This document shows, piece after piece, positions 15,201-30,200 of a stretch of DNA of 59,748 bases. Source of the DNA: Apostichopus californicus (lineage: Eukaryota; Echinodermata; Holothuroidea; Aspidochirotida; Stichopodidae); NCBI GenBank assembly GCA_020650975.1, contig JAIPMN010000857.1, forward strand, positions 1 through 59,748. The letters run 5' to 3'. The position numbers were made by a program, and so were the translations under genes. Each line of letters opens with the position of its first letter. The stretch's first letter is position 1. The notes beneath the pieces were generated by a model. That model worked only from the letters and a program-made list of their open reading frames with translations, did no database searches and was not told the DNA's origin.

Positions 15201-18200
15201 GGTTAGTTTGACGATTATTCACAGCAATGGTATTCACTGATTGTGGTGCTGCTGCAACCAGGTAGCATCGGTCTCTCCCCTGCCTGCGGTTATTTGCAAA
15301 TATTACCGCATGAATGAGGTAAAACTTACAACCTTAACTCAAAATGTAGCCTTAACTGGCCGATCTATATGTGTGCTCAGGTTGTTTTGCAGAAATCATG
15401 TAAAAATAGCGGCAAAGTGACGATCGGATTGTCACTTGATCATAATTATTAAGATATGAAGTCCCATCTTGAGAGATATGACAACTTAATTCTACTCATA
15501 TCTTCTTCTTCTTATTTTGTTGTGACACATGTAACAGTTTGACAGTTTTTAAGGTAATCCGATAACTTAACTCTGCCCTTTGCACACAGCTAGCATCAGG
15601 TATCTGGGCTACCTGACCTACCCTGACCTCAATTTAGTTTAAGCAGTTCATGTTTACAAAGCTTTAATCAGAAGTATTTTTCAAGGTCTCGGCAAACAGA
15701 GTCCCCGATGTACAACGACATGTAATGAAATCTGGTCACATGTGTCTGCTAGAAAGTAACCTTCATGTGGAAGACAGAAATCAGCACAGCATTTAATTAC
15801 CTCTTGGTTGGAAGATGACCTAGAAGGCTTGATAATTACACAACATGCAGAAGAGGCGGGCTTGGGTTTGTCAGTCAAGGTCGTTCCCTCATCACTTGAC
15901 CTAAAAGTTGCTAAATGTTTCTAAACCAGCTGGGATTTGATAAAGTAGGTTAGTATGTGACCGACTTTTGTCGAGAGCTGGGTGGATACAGACTCGGAAA
16001 CAGAAAGGCATATATATATGACCGTTTGAATCGGATCGTGTCAATAGACAAGGGATCTGTTAAGTTTGTTCTGGTCTCGCAGCTGTTATAAGAACTCATG
16101 TTACTTGGAATTCTAGCTTACATACCACCTTGACATTTCAAAATAATTACTTAGTTTACACTCATGTAATTGCTACTCAAACATAACACGTCTCCTCATA
16201 TTCGTCCTGAGTTCATAATCAGAAACCTTTATGAAATTTGGCCGCAGACATGAACTTAGGAGGGACAGCCACATTTTATGTTTCTTTAGTGTATAGAGAT
16301 AACAATTTTTTGAGAACAAAGTTCCCACCCTTGCTCCTTATAACATAACAGTATTCAATGGCAAAAAAATTGCACAGCATTAGCTGCTTAAGTTTACTCT
16401 GAAAGGCAGTTGTAGTGAATATAGCCAGTTGAAATGTGGCAACAAGTTTTAAAAGGATGACTTTTGCACCACCAAATTTCTTGAATATGGTGTTGACCAT
16501 TAACACAGAAAAATGATGTTTATGCAGGTTACCTTTTAACAGCACTTTTATTTCTGCGAAAGTTACCATTTATACATTACACAGGTCATCGTTCGTTGTG
16601 GCTGGACTACCTTGTTTAACATACATATTCTTTAAACTTGTAAAATAGCTACAACTAAAAGGTACTAGAAATTGTTGATCGTTTATAGAAAGTTAATAAA
16701 CTCAAAAGCAAAATTTGGTATATTTTGAATGCTTCCAAGATCTTGTTAATGGTTGAAAGACTCAACGGCATTATTTAAATTCTAGTCAGGTTTCATTTGA
16801 CTTTGTGACTTAAGACTATTTTTTGGCACAAGGTCATGCACCGAAGATTATAAAACTAGCTCATTATTCGTATAATTCTATTCCCCCCCCCCCCCTCCTC
16901 TCCGCCTCTCCCCAACTCTTTTTCTTGTGGTTTTTCAGTTTTGTTTTACACTGTCTTATCTTCTGGCATTCAGTGTGCTTTCCGTTCCTTATTCTTTCTA
17001 GGTCTTAAAGGCTGAACCCTTTCTATTATCTTTTTGGGCCATTAAATTATTCAACAACTAGATTATAATTTATAACTCTCGACTCATCGCGGTAGAATAA
17101 CACTATTGTTTGCCTGTTACAGGATGAGCACTTGTTTGGTTGTGTGACCCTTTTTTTGATTTTCGCCCACATTCCAGGGTACTTAAAACTCGGCGGCTCA
17201 GAGTCTCTCTACTGTACATTATTGTGGAAGGTGCCATGAAGGTGTCTCCTTTGTCCCTGAACTATCAGCCGTGGAAAATTCTGATTACCTGATCTAATTC
17301 GTCCATTATTCATATTTTCTGCCTTTTCTTACTGGATCTCCAATTTTGTAATAACCAATCAATGACAAGGATTTATAAAGTGTCCTAAATATTTGCGATA
17401 TCTAGAACAGGCTTTGGCAAACATAAGGGATATTGTTTGTTCTCAAAAAGTTCATGAAACTGACTTACTTTTTAAATTTGGTTTTTAAGAACTGTGAGTG
17501 AAGCCTACTGACTTACTCAAGATACCTTTGAGGGTATTTCTGCTTCAAAATCGACTTTATTGTTTTGTAGAAATTTATTTTTTACATAGTTTTTGTGGTG
17601 TTGTGGGTAAGATTGTGGTAAAATTATTCAATACAACATTGAAATTTAGGCTGTCCATTGTTTTATCTTCTATTAACAATAGACATATTGTTTACTCCTT
17701 AAAACTGTAGACATTTAGTCCATTGTTTGTAGTAGTTATAAAATGTTGACAAATATATTAAGTGGGCAATTGCATGACATAAACATATCAACATTAGATA
17801 ATTGTTTCAAGGATTAATGAAAAAATAGAAATGCAATATGGCATTCAACGATAAATGTCTACAGACACTTAACAATTGAAGTCATAATTCATAAATGGAT
17901 GGGTGATGCCAGTCTCAAATATTTCATCTTGGAATGGGTAGGCAAGTAGAGAGGTGGAAGGGGATTGGTGGAGAGAGATAGGACCAAGGAGACGGGTGTG
18001 TTAACATGGATATCAATTTACCAAAATACCTTAAAATATTTTTTTGTTTTCTTTCTAAAAAACTCTGTTAACATCGTTACTTAAATGTCAATTCTACTAA
18101 ACGGCAGCTCAAGACTTAATCTTTTCAGCTCTTCTTTTGATTGTACGGCGCTATATGAACAGTTATTTATTTCTGGGTTTCAGTGCTCTGTATTTTATTT

Positions 18201-21200
18201 ATTAAAATCGCAGCTGCCGATTAGCTTGCTTCCGAGCTATGTAGGCTTTATGACATAAAATTTACCTTTGATTTCATTTTGATGAGAAACCCATGTACGA
18301 CTCAGTTAGGCTTCTGCAAACGTGACGAACCATCAGGTTACCTATTCCAAACCTCTACATGACCCAGTGTGATCCAGTTTTAGTTTTTAAAGTAAATCTT
18401 CTCTCAACATGATAAAAATAGTTAGATGGTGGGGGTTAGATCAATGACATTTAGAGGATGCAGTCACTGAAACTTTTGTACGACTGTTTGTAACTCTCAG
18501 AATTCAAGATGATCGACAGACTGGAAATATGTATGCAGGTAAAATAGTAATGATATTTTAATATGTCTCTGATTGGTGGTTAAATTATTAGGTGGAAATT
18601 CTTCCGTAGCTAGGACTAATTTATGGGAATGTAAACCACTCGTAGCCTCCCATGTATAGTAACATCAGCCTCACTAGACCCTTGTGAGTCACCCTGTCCT
18701 GACTTAATGTATTTTAAAGGCGCTTACAATGTGATATAAAAAGAAGTTTTTATATACCAAACTGTACCAAAGTCAGTAGCAATGCTTTGCTCAATTGACA
18801 CCTCCATGAACAAATTGTGGGTACAAAGATTTCTCCTTATGATCATTTTTAGTAGCAATAATTCTCTCCATTCATGAATCTGATTTTGTCCTAAACCCTC
18901 CTTTAAATATATCGCAATACTTTTGGTACAACATTCATATGGGGAAGAGGTCTGACATGTTCATTAAATTGCTGCAAAAGCTTAATAATTGGAAGAGATG
19001 TTTTTAATAAGGGATGTTTTTATATATATTTTTTTTCTTTTCTTTTCTTTCACATTGTTAAGCTTTTAAGCTTTATGGAAGACTTCCCTCTGCTTTGTAC
19101 TTTTGTGGCAAAACAAATAAATAAAAAAATAATACAGGACTCAGCAAAAGAGGCCTTTGTAATAATTTTGGTCAGTCCAAGCAGACAATGTGAATCTGCG
19201 ATAGCTGGTGACATCGACCTGTTCTAACGGCTTGCAATTTTGTTGCGAATTGTCGTAATTTTCAAAGGTCTGTTTCTCCCAATGATGAGTTGCTTGTTGG
19301 CAGTATGTTGTTTTGTATTTCTTTGCTATGAACTATCAATATAAACAGAGCTCTGAACGATCCTTTTTAAAACTCTGCTTGAATCATGATAAAATTTCGA
19401 ATCACGATCAAATTTGAATCGCAATCAAATTTAAATCGTGATCAACTTTGAATCATGAACAAATTTGCAACCTTCATATTGGGAATTTGTTCCGCACGTT
19501 TGCTTAGATTCATGTTTTGATAAAAAAAACTGGCACAAGAAAAATTAAAATTTTCCTGGTAAATCGTTTATAATCGCAGATAATATTTTGTCTAACTACT
19601 CATTTTCGTGACTGCTATACACACTTGTACCTAACCGGCAACCCACCATTTTAATCTCACGAGCCTGTTAAGTGTGTCAGTTTTACTTAAAAGGGTCAGG
19701 AGTAATCAATTGATACCTTTGTTAGGTTGTTTGAGATTCCTTTGGCTTAAATAGATATAATTGGGCAGTGTGTTATCTATACTCTAATAATTCTCTCTTA
19801 TAATGAGTTGGTCAAGCATTAACCCTGCTCTTCACCTTCAAAGAATAGCTTGGCTCCTTCTTGTCTTTTTGTTATCACCCCCGGTCCCATTTTTTTTTCA
19901 TCTCAGCGCTGGTTTTTGTGGAAATACTGGGAATATTTTCTGGGAATCATTTGTGTTTTTTTATGAATCTCTCAGATCCTCTGCTATCATTGCAATCCCC
20001 TAAGGATTCACCCCTTTGAACTTTTTATCATAAACTGGGTCTTTAACCTAGATAAAAGGCTATTATTTGTTCAAAATTGCAAAAGAATCACAACAAGAAT
20101 TTGTTTTACAAGAAATACTTTGTAACAAAGAACCAAAAATGAACGAGTAAAAGAATATGAGAACTTATGATTTGGCTGGTATTGTTTCCGACCCAGTTTT
20201 AAGCCATAACAGAGTTTAGTTGGTCCTCTAGTCTTACCCCCTTAAAGGAGTTTACTGTGTTTGCTTCGAGGAACTGATATTAAACTTCCATTCACTTTCT
20301 TGTTTGATCTTCCACCAAATATTAAACCCTTGCAAAAGTTTTGTAAACGAATAAAACCAGAAGAAGACGCCTCCCGTGAAAGTTATACTTTTAATAGAAA
20401 ATAGAATCATCAATGATACTGCAAGCCTGGAAAACAAGCAATGATTGCTAGTCTTTAAGCACAGTCGCCATTGAGTACAATTCTTTGAATAACCATTGAT
20501 GATAAGATTTTTAGAAGGTGTTATTAAAATTGTCTGTGATTGCAAGCTGCTTTGAATGTACCATTATTAGTGTCAGTCTTGGGAGTAGCATGGAGGTAAA
20601 ACAGACCTCCATGGGAGTAGCGATAGGTAAGATATAAAGGTCAAAATAATGGATCCATCAACAGTAACTCCTTATAGACACTGATAGTTGCCATCACCTT
20701 GCATGGCTCAAATGGATTGGTTCACATCAAGGGCCTACATGATCATGAGTTGACTGCATGTCATTATATGTTAATATTAGTGAAGCATCACAGGGGATTA
20801 TTTTGCTCCCTATGGTTGCTAAGGGACCATTGGGCCTGACTATTATCCCTCCTCTTTCTCCTCCTCCTTGAGTGTCCTATTCATCTATGGATACTCAAAT
20901 GTGTACACTAATAGGTTGTAGGTTATGAGTAACACATTTATGTATGTATGTATTAATTGTAGGCATAGTGATGTCAACCTCCCTGCAAATGTTAACAACA
21001 TGTTGCTATGGCAACAAAGATTATGACTCTGATTTCATAGTTATTATAGATTATAAAATGCAAACTATCATACAAAAGTTCGATGAACGTAACTTCCAGG
21101 AGAATTGCATCAAAATCAAATTCCCTCAGTGTGGAAGGGTTAAATTTATCACATTATTCAAGTCACTTCAAACTCAGTGCCAGATAATTGGAATATTTCA

Positions 21201-24200
21201 GGGGTTAATGGCCTCACATTTACCTTTATCACAGGTATGGGTTATCTTTCCACGGCATGTCATAGCAAGATACAATATAAGGACTGACGTGAAATTTGAG
21301 AGAAAAAAATAAGAGCAAGAATTCCTTCCAAATCAGCTTTGTAAATCACCTCGCATGAACCGATGGAGTTATGAGTTGAAAAAGCAACAATTTTCTTGTT
21401 TATTTTATTCTGCCCGATCGAGATAATTACATATAGAGGTTGTCAGTATTTTTTCCGTGATGATTGTTGATTGCTTGTGTCAACACTATGTATTCCTTTA
21501 AGCGGAGTGGAATATGCACAGTGTGTCCATCAACGGCTCTCGTATCTCACACCCTCATTGTCCTAGTTAAATGGAATACTTTTGACCCTTTGTGGCCTAG
21601 ATACATAACAATAACTTGTCCAATATTGGCCACTCTCTCCCATTTCATTTAAGCACTTCTCTATATCTAGATATATACATTTATGTGTGTGTTTTTTTTT
21701 TTTTTTTGGTTGCTTTTTTGCTTCTTTCCGGTGAAGTAAGGGATCAGATGGACCTACCTTCTGTTTGCCCCTGGAGGGAATCCTGTACACTCTTTTATAA
21801 CTTCAAGACAATGTTACTTATATTATTCTGGCAATACACAGGAGGTGCTAACAGTTTTATTTTTCCTGCCCTAATTCTTCTTTGACTACTCAACCTAGAT
21901 GCATATCATTAATAGGTAAAAAAAAAAAAAATGAGGCCAGGTTTACTTGAGTAAGAATACCCCTTCATTTTGTCATTTGCTCACATTAACCCAAACTTTA
22001 ACTTATTTCCAAAAGTATGTTTGGAATTGCCACTGTTGAATGGTTACACCCATTCTGTATTGAAAACTTGTAACCAGATCTACAGGTTTAAACCGCGTCA
22101 TGCCCTTCCATACCTGGTTTTGTAAGTTGCGGTATTAAATATATGTATGTAACTAACTTTGCCTAGCGCAATGTACATATTGAGGTTAAGATTTGGGCGT
22201 GGCACACATGTTAATCAGAATTTGGTCAGAGTTAAATTTATGAAAAAGGTGGCATGAAACTTTATAGATGGTGTAAATCCATTATAAATGTTGCTTCTTC
22301 ATCAAATTTCTTTCCAATAATGTGTAAAACAGTGATAATTATTACATTTCCTTATCCTTCATAGGGAACACAATTTCTGTCTGTCTTGGTGTTCAGGTAT
22401 AGAAATATTGCTGTAGATCCTGATTTAACACTTTAAGAAAAAAAAAAAAGTTTATCTGATGATTATAATACATTCCTTGGTTTCTAAAATAACATCTTTG
22501 AATCTGTTCAGCAACTAACTCTAGTCTTATTTGTTCTTATTATCATTTGTCAACCTTCTTTATGCAGATGTTAACTTGAGAAAGTATATTTAAAGAAGTA
22601 CAAGGGGTTATATTTAGGGTCAGAAACCACCAGGAAGAAGTAATTAAAGGTGTGATTTTCATTTATGTAACATGATATTTCTGATATTGCAGCTAAAATT
22701 TCAATGGAGAAGTTATATTGCAAAGTGTTTATAAAGTGTTTATGCAAATTTCAAAGTGTTTAAAGGGAGAGGGGGGGGTGGAAAGAATCTATTCTATACA
22801 AAAACAACTAGTTTAACACTTTAATTCAAGAGAATTTTCTTTTTACAGCTCTCAACCCCTAACTGTAAAATTTGCTTTGCTGCTTAAACAAAACAGAATA
22901 GGTTACTTTCCTAAAGAATATTAAAATAAATTTCGTTTTCAAATATTTTCTTCAGTTTCAAATATTGACTAAATCCTTAATATGCTCAAAAGGAGATGAA
23001 AGAAGTCAAGTTTATTTTTGTTCAATGTTTGTTGCTCTGACAGTGAAAATCAAGATAAATGAACAAATTGAAAGATGGAAAAGAACTTTGAAAGTGTCAA
23101 ATTTGTAAAAGAAAATGTTGCCATTGAATGCTACTTTTAGGCTATAAATAATAAATAGTTTGAATGCTCACATTAATGTTCAAAAATAGCGTGCATGTTC
23201 AACTTAATATGAAATAATACTTTGACATTTTTTCTTCGGGAGGGAAGGTAAATTGTATTTTATTTTCTTCACCAAAACAAAATAGTGCCAGAAATTAGGT
23301 CTCAATGTCAAAGAATTAGTACTACACATCACCTCCTATGACACAGACCTACTTTTCCGCTATTTTTGTTTACACAACCAAACAGTTTTCACAAAGACTA
23401 CGCAACAGCACTTGGTGTGAAGTGGCTCTATCAAGTTCGGAGGGGGGTACATATTTTCAATTTGTAATTTAGGGTAATAGTCAAAAATGAATGAATCAAC
23501 CTTTCTTTATAGATTTGTTTACAACCAATATGAATTGTTGTAAACGATTGGTCAATTCATTTCATGGAAGTAGTTTCCACTGTTTGTTATAATGACAAAG
23601 GTACAAAAAGTACACAATAGTGACGGACTGAACCAGCTTTCCTTTATATACAAAGCGTGAAGTGCTACATATATGTCTGTTTTGAGGTAGATGTAGAAAG
23701 ATATATTAAGAAGAAAAAAAACTAGAACAAGAACAATTATAAATAGGTCTGTCAAACAACCAAGAGTTCATCTAACTGCACTGTATTTTCTTAAACGATC
23801 ACCTTGTGGCTTCTTGAGATGCCTATATCAACTAGCGGAAACCAACTGCGTGAAGTGGTGGCAGTCTTACGAATGATCGTGCTAGATTCGCCACCTTTCG
23901 TCCTCTTTTGCCGCATCGCACCAGCCGCCATACGAGGAAATCAACCCTGTAAAGGAGACCACGTTTCTCTTGACCCAATTTGTGTCTTATTTTAGCACCT
24001 TAATTGTTTGGTGGAACAACACTAACATTTACACAATTGAAGACAATTTTTATCCCACAAAAGAATCAGGCCATGGTCTAAGGAAGTGTCAGGAGATTAA
24101 CAAGTATGGCCAAAATTTTCAGCCCTCCCTGAGCTCCAAATTAGACTTCTCACAACCAGGTATTTAGGATAGGTGGGGGTAACTTGTTTGCCCATTGCTG

Positions 24201-27200
24201 TCAAGATGGTAAGGGTCTCAATGCAATAACCCAGTTTTTTTATTTGATTGTTTTTTTTTTTTAATGATGTTAGTAGCGTACAGTTATTTGTAGGGCATCT
24301 GTCAGGTATGACGCCAACTCTCCAGGTAAACTTTAAATGTACTGTCAAAGTAGATCGCTGGCCCTATTTTGACTTTCTTCACAGGGAGAACATGTTGGTA
24401 GTATGTACCTGTTTAGTTTTCTCAACCTTCATTCCATCTACTACTGGCAATTGAAAAAGATAGGTAGTACTCTTGGAAGACAGAGGAGGTAGAATGTGTA
24501 CTAGAAGGACCCCGGGGGTACAGTGGAATGTGTCCTAGAAGAAGGGGGAACAGTGAAATGTGTCCTAGAAGGAGGGGGTACAGTGGAATGTGTCCTAGAA
24601 GGATGGGGGTACGGTAGGTGTCCTAGAAGGAGGGGATACAGTGGAAGGTGTCCTAGAAGGAGGGGTACAGTGGAAGGTGTCCCACAAGGAGGGGGTACAG
24701 TGGAATTTGTCCTAGAAGGAGGGGGTACAGTAGGTGTCCTTGAAGGAGGGAGTAAAGTGGGATGTGTCCTAGAAGGAGGGGGTACAGTGGAAGGTGTCCT
24801 TGAAGGAGGGAGTAAAGTGGGATGTGTCCTAGAAGGAAGGGTTACTGTGGAATTGGCCTAGAAGGAGGAGATACAGTGGAATGTGACCTAGAAGGAGGGG
24901 GTACAGTGGAATGTGACCTAGAAGGGGTACAGTGGAAGGTGTCCTAGAAGGAGGGGGTACAGTGGAATGTGTCCTAGAAGGAGGGGTTACAGTAGGTGTC
25001 GTAGAAGGAGGGGGTACAGTGGAAGGTGTCCTAGAAGAAGGGGGTACAGTAGGTGTCGTAGAAGGAGGGGTACAGTGGAAGGTGTCCTAGAAGAAGGGGG
25101 TACAGTGGAAGGTGTCCTAGAAGAAGGGGATACAGTGGAATATGTCCTAGAAGGAGGGGGTACAGTAGGTGTCGTAGAAGGAGGGGTACAGTGGAAGGTG
25201 TCCTAGAAGAAGGGGGAACAGTGGAAGGTGTCCTAGAAGGAGGGGGTACAGTAGGTGTCCTAGAAGGAGGGGGTACAATAAAAGGTGTCCTAGAAGGAGG
25301 GGGGTACAATAGAAGGTGTCCTAGAAGGAGGGGGTACAGTGTAAGGTGTTCAGAAGGAGGGGTATGGTAGAAGGTGTCCTAGAAGGAGGGGGTACGGTAG
25401 AAGGTGTCCTAGAAGTACGGTAGTTCTAAGGTGTCCTAGAAGGAGGGGATACAGTGGTGATGTGTTAAGGGTTATTTACCAATTTTGGCTGATCAGTTAG
25501 ACTGGAATTACAAGATGTTCTTAACGGATATTGAATATATGGCTTCTAGCTCTGTCTTCATCCTCTCTGGCGTACAAGAGAGCCTTAATTTCTTATTCAT
25601 GTATGCCACAGGAAATAAAAAGTCTTTTCGGTTATTACCTTGCATTTTGCTTTTTGTCATTTTAAGGTTACGGTATGGTCTGTACTCTACTTTTAGAGAC
25701 AGAATTAGTTTGTTCATTTTTTTTTTAAATTAGATTAAAAGTCAAGATTTACTAAAATTATGTATTCATTATTAAAAGAAGTATGAAAGTACCTCCATTC
25801 AAATGAGTAATTAACAAGAGAAATTGAATGTTTTTATCAGTGAGATAACAATGTGGTTTTCAATTGAGTCATCGGTCCTTTGTACACCATGCCCCATACA
25901 GGTTTCTCCTTCAGTAGCGTATTAAAGCCTTTTTTTTTGAGCCTGAGGTACAGTTTCAATGTATTCCCAGTTAAATTTACAGCTTCAATTTGTGGACACC
26001 AGAAGACAGTATATGTATAACTATGTCAAAGAGAGAGAGAGAGAGATATTGGACAGGTTTTTGCTTCACCGCTTCCCTCCTCCTATACTTTACCATCATG
26101 TTGATTATAAACTACTGGTACATTGTAATTAGATGTTCATCATAAATATTTATTATGCTAACTGCAATTTCATAATCACATAAACTTTACTCTTATATCC
26201 TGTTTTGAGCTCAATGTGTTTTAAGTTGTTTCTAATGAAGGTGACTTCCCACGTTTTATTCTTTCAGCAAAAACGGAAGCTGAGAGTGTTCATCTCTAAC
26301 ACCTACAACCCTGGTAAACCTGATGCCGATGAGAAAGATGAAGGAAGCATTCCATCTTGGGAACTCAGGGTAGAAGGAAGACTACTTGATGATGTATGTA
26401 CTATTGTAGTTATGAAATGATTCTCTTAATCCCCCTCCCCTCCCCCCACCTCCCCTCCCCTCCTGTCCCTTCCAATCCTGATGCCGATGAGAAGGATGAA
26501 GGGAGCATTCCATCTTGGGAACTCAGGGTAGAAGGAAGACTACTTGATGATGTATGTACTATTGTAGTTATGAAATGATTCTCCTAATCCCCCTCTCCCC
26601 TCCCTCCCCCCACCTCCACGACGGGGGGTACAAATCTATGTTCACACTACAAATTCAATATCATGGTCTCCGTTAAATATTAACGGGTCCTTTGAACAGC
26701 TGCAGAGGTGTCTGTAGTAGTTTCCTCGATGAGTCTCTTGTAGGCGAGATGATTTGTCTGCTGACACATATTAACAATGTTTGCATTTTAATTTAACGTA
26801 GTTTTCACATTCTGATTAAATATTAAATGCTGATCTCTATACTATTTATCCATTTCTCATATTTTTTCACTTGTGTATAATAGTATGCATGTTCATGCAG
26901 GGAGTTTTTATACTTGTTATCAAAGCCCTCAAGGGGTTTAGTTTACTTCCTTTCACTATTTGTGTACTATTTGTGTACTTTTCATACCAACTTGTACTCT
27001 AGTTGTGATAATTCAAATCAGTGAAATGAATGGTTGTAACATGAGGTTCATATTATCAGGTTCATATAGAGTTAGGTTCAAAACTTAACCAAGAGTAATA
27101 CATGTAAAAGTAGGGGATTCTCTCCCTCAATTCAGTAATAACTTCATGGGCCAGTAATAGTATCAATGGCAATAACTGTTCAATGATCTCTTGTAATTGA

Positions 27201-30200
27201 AGAGAATACCTGTAATCTTGAACTGCTGACTCCATTCCGTTCACTGAAACTGAATCAATGTATAGATAGCTAGTTGTATTCTTCACCTGTGGAGTAGTCT
27301 ACTTCAACTTTATAGAATGCAGTGATATGAAGAACCATTTTAAAAAAAGATTGAATTGATTATGGTTAATTTATCAATATGTGATCGTATTCTTTTACAG
27401 CCACATGCACCCAAATATGAAGCCAAACAGAAGAGGAAGTTTTCATCTTTCTTCAAGAGTCTTGTGATTGAACTCGACAAGGACCTTTATGGACCCGATA
27501 ATCACCTTGTAGAGGTAGCTATATCTCTTCATGCCCCAATTACATCTGATATTACTCCACATGGGTCACTTGTTAACATCCCCACCCCGGGGGAATAGCT
27601 AGGATTCTTTTTTTAGGGGGACCCAATGCTTTTCTAGGGGAACAGGTAGAATGTATTTTCCACTTCCTGGCCTGCAGACATTTAAAGTACCATTTTGATA
27701 AATCTTTCTGATTGGTAGTGTAATGGCAAAATTTCGAGAGAAAAAAAGAAGAGAAAAATAGTTATTCTTTTGTGTCAGAAACAGTTGAAGGTTCATGGCT
27801 ACAGACCAGTTTCTCTACAAAATCCGTGAGTCCTGCTAAACATTCAAGAACTAACCCTTCCTCCTAGCATCCCCCAACCCCAACCCTCCCCCTTCTGATC
27901 CCTACACCCCTACACACAGCTCAGTATTATTTTCTGATTTGTCTCCAATGGAGATGAGCCTCCTCCATATCGTTCTGTTTTCAACATAAATGGTGAGGTC
28001 ACCGAAGGGTACCTCTCATCACTCCCCTGTAGCGTGGATCTTCATTTATTTACAACAAGGTGTAAAATACTTTCCCTGTACTAGCTCCTAGGTAAATTTG
28101 TGGATACTTTATGTATGTAATATTTGCAAATAGGATGGAGTATTGTTTATGACTGAATTACTCTGTACTTGGGTGTTAGTCAGTCAGGGTAAGTTAGATA
28201 TTTGTGGTTAGAAGGTTAGTTAAAGTGGTCGCACAGTTTCGTTGCATGATGTCCTCTCAGGCTAGGAGATGATCCAGTCATTGTTATGAGACCAAGGAGA
28301 GGGCCTGGTTTATAGACAATTAAACTGTAATAGATTAGCTGAAAGTGCTAACATATATTTGCTACGATTATTTAACAACTTTGCATCACATTTGCACAAT
28401 TATTCCACACACAGCACGAACAGAATGGTATGGATTTTTCCCCTTTTAGGTTATATGGTTGAGGAGCATTCTGTGTTAGTTGGGAGAGGAACTTCACATT
28501 GCTCTAAAAGAAAGAATGTCTTTAAAAAGATTGCTCAGTCAACTTTACCAAATCTATTTTATGAGAAATATTGTTATGAAATTTTTATATCAATTTAATG
28601 TAAACAACAGCAAAATAAAAACAATCCAAAATCAACTCAAGAAGGTACTTTAAAGAATCGCTCTATTGATGGCAATAATATTCTCCAGATTGAGACACAG
28701 AGAGGATAATGATGTCTCTTGTTTTATGGTTTGACAAGACCACTTCCAGAAATGTACACAAATTTTTAATAGGAAAGTGAGAAACCTGGTCAGAAAATGT
28801 TTTTAAGTGTCATTATAATGTAACCCAGCGGTGAAAGGGTGTAATATATAGTTTTAAAATATCCTACTGTGGTAAATTTAAATATTTAAAACACAAAAAA
28901 TGCATATATCCTCTTTAAAGTAGAAGAGAATTATCAAGACTGCATCCTGAGGCCAGTGAACATGACACCCCTACTAATAGACCATTTCAAGCAATGGTCT
29001 CCTAGTGGGGTGCAACTTCCATCATCCACAAGTGCATATTTAGGTCGGTTCAAGTCAGTAAAGGGGAATATTGCAACCCGGGGTTGTCGATCTTTGTCAA
29101 ATATGGGTGTATCTGGTAAAGAGAGGCATCCAGACAGATTTTTTTGTTAAGTCATTTGTGTAAGTGTGGCAGATTTTTATCTTATCTAAAAACACATCTT
29201 GCTATTAATAAGCTATAGAAAATTGTATGCATGGTGTTTGCATGGGTATTATTAATTTATTTTTTGGGAACAATGTGCGATTTTAAGGATTTCTTTGGAT
29301 AGTATAAGAACTAGAATGGTTAAAAATAAATTGACAATTGGTATAATAAGAGGGGCTGGGAGGGGGTGGGGGCAGTTTAATTTACACATTTTTGATAGGT
29401 TAAAGCATTGCTTAACCAGGGCATGCTTAAACCAGGGCTTGTTTATAAGTTTATTGTGTTAACATATCATTGCATTTATAAGGGTTAATCAACTATTTGT
29501 AAGTGGTGGGAAATTTAACCTTCAAGACAGAGATTTTACAGGTGGTCATTTTATTGGTGTTATTTATTATATTCATATATATATATATATATATATTTAC
29601 AGTGGCATCGTACCAGCAACACAAACGAAACTGACGGATTCCAGGTGAAGAGACCAGGCAGTGAGAATGTGAAGTGCACCCTCTTGCTCCTGCTGGACCA
29701 TCAGGTACTAAGTGTAATCCGTTTAGATGATGTCATCTCTGTTTCATAGGAGTACATCTGACATGTAATTTGAAGGTAGATGCTTAGTTAACTGACCACA
29801 CACTCTTTCTGGAGAGGTATAGTCAAGTTTGTGTGTGTGTGTTTGTATGTATAGGTATGTATGTATGTATGTGTATGATTCCATGCATTGTAGGCACAAT
29901 ATCTCAAGAGAGGAAATGATGGCAAATATCACACTCGCCATGTGATTTTTCAATACCGAGTTGCCATGTGATGTTGTCAATACTGAGTTTCAGACTGAGG
30001 AGGGGCCAAAGGTCATTTTAGGTCAAAATATGCAAATTTTAAAAGCTTTGTAACTCCAGAATCATAAATTGAAGCATGGTTGTATATGCATCATTTATGG
30101 TGGGGGGGATATTATGTGTAGCAAATCTACATTGTTTTTTTTTGGGGGGGTGGGGGGGGGTAGAGGTCATTTGAAGTCAGTAGAGTTCAAAATGTGAAAT

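Larger units (their letters stand above)
6972..26267 (+). other. SMARCD intron b-c, 19.3 kb
   Basis: This is the largest intron. It holds repeats described separately: a 62-bp duplication at 7875, a perfect palindrome at 12558, a 17-bp array at 19381 and a 30-bp minisatellite at 24479. It also has many homopolymer and pyrimidine-rich patches, for example around 7090, 7740 and 16880. Open frames of 60-120 codons inside it (the longest at 20944-21312) resemble no family I recognise and lack splice or codon support. A nested gene cannot be ruled out, but none can be supported. Confidence 0.8.

Noticed and set aside
20944-21312. 122-codon open frame in the SMARCD large intron
   Set aside because: No recognisable domain, unremarkable AT-rich codon use and no repeat match; most likely chance.
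24523-25309. Long open frames on both strands (Gly/Val/Leu-rich and Pro/Thr-rich)
   Set aside because: They arise from the 30-bp minisatellite, whose period is divisible by three; there is no splice or family support.
26396-26578. Small open frame over the duplicated exon segment
   Set aside because: It starts inside the intron; its similarity to SMARCD comes from the 158-bp duplication, not from a separate gene.
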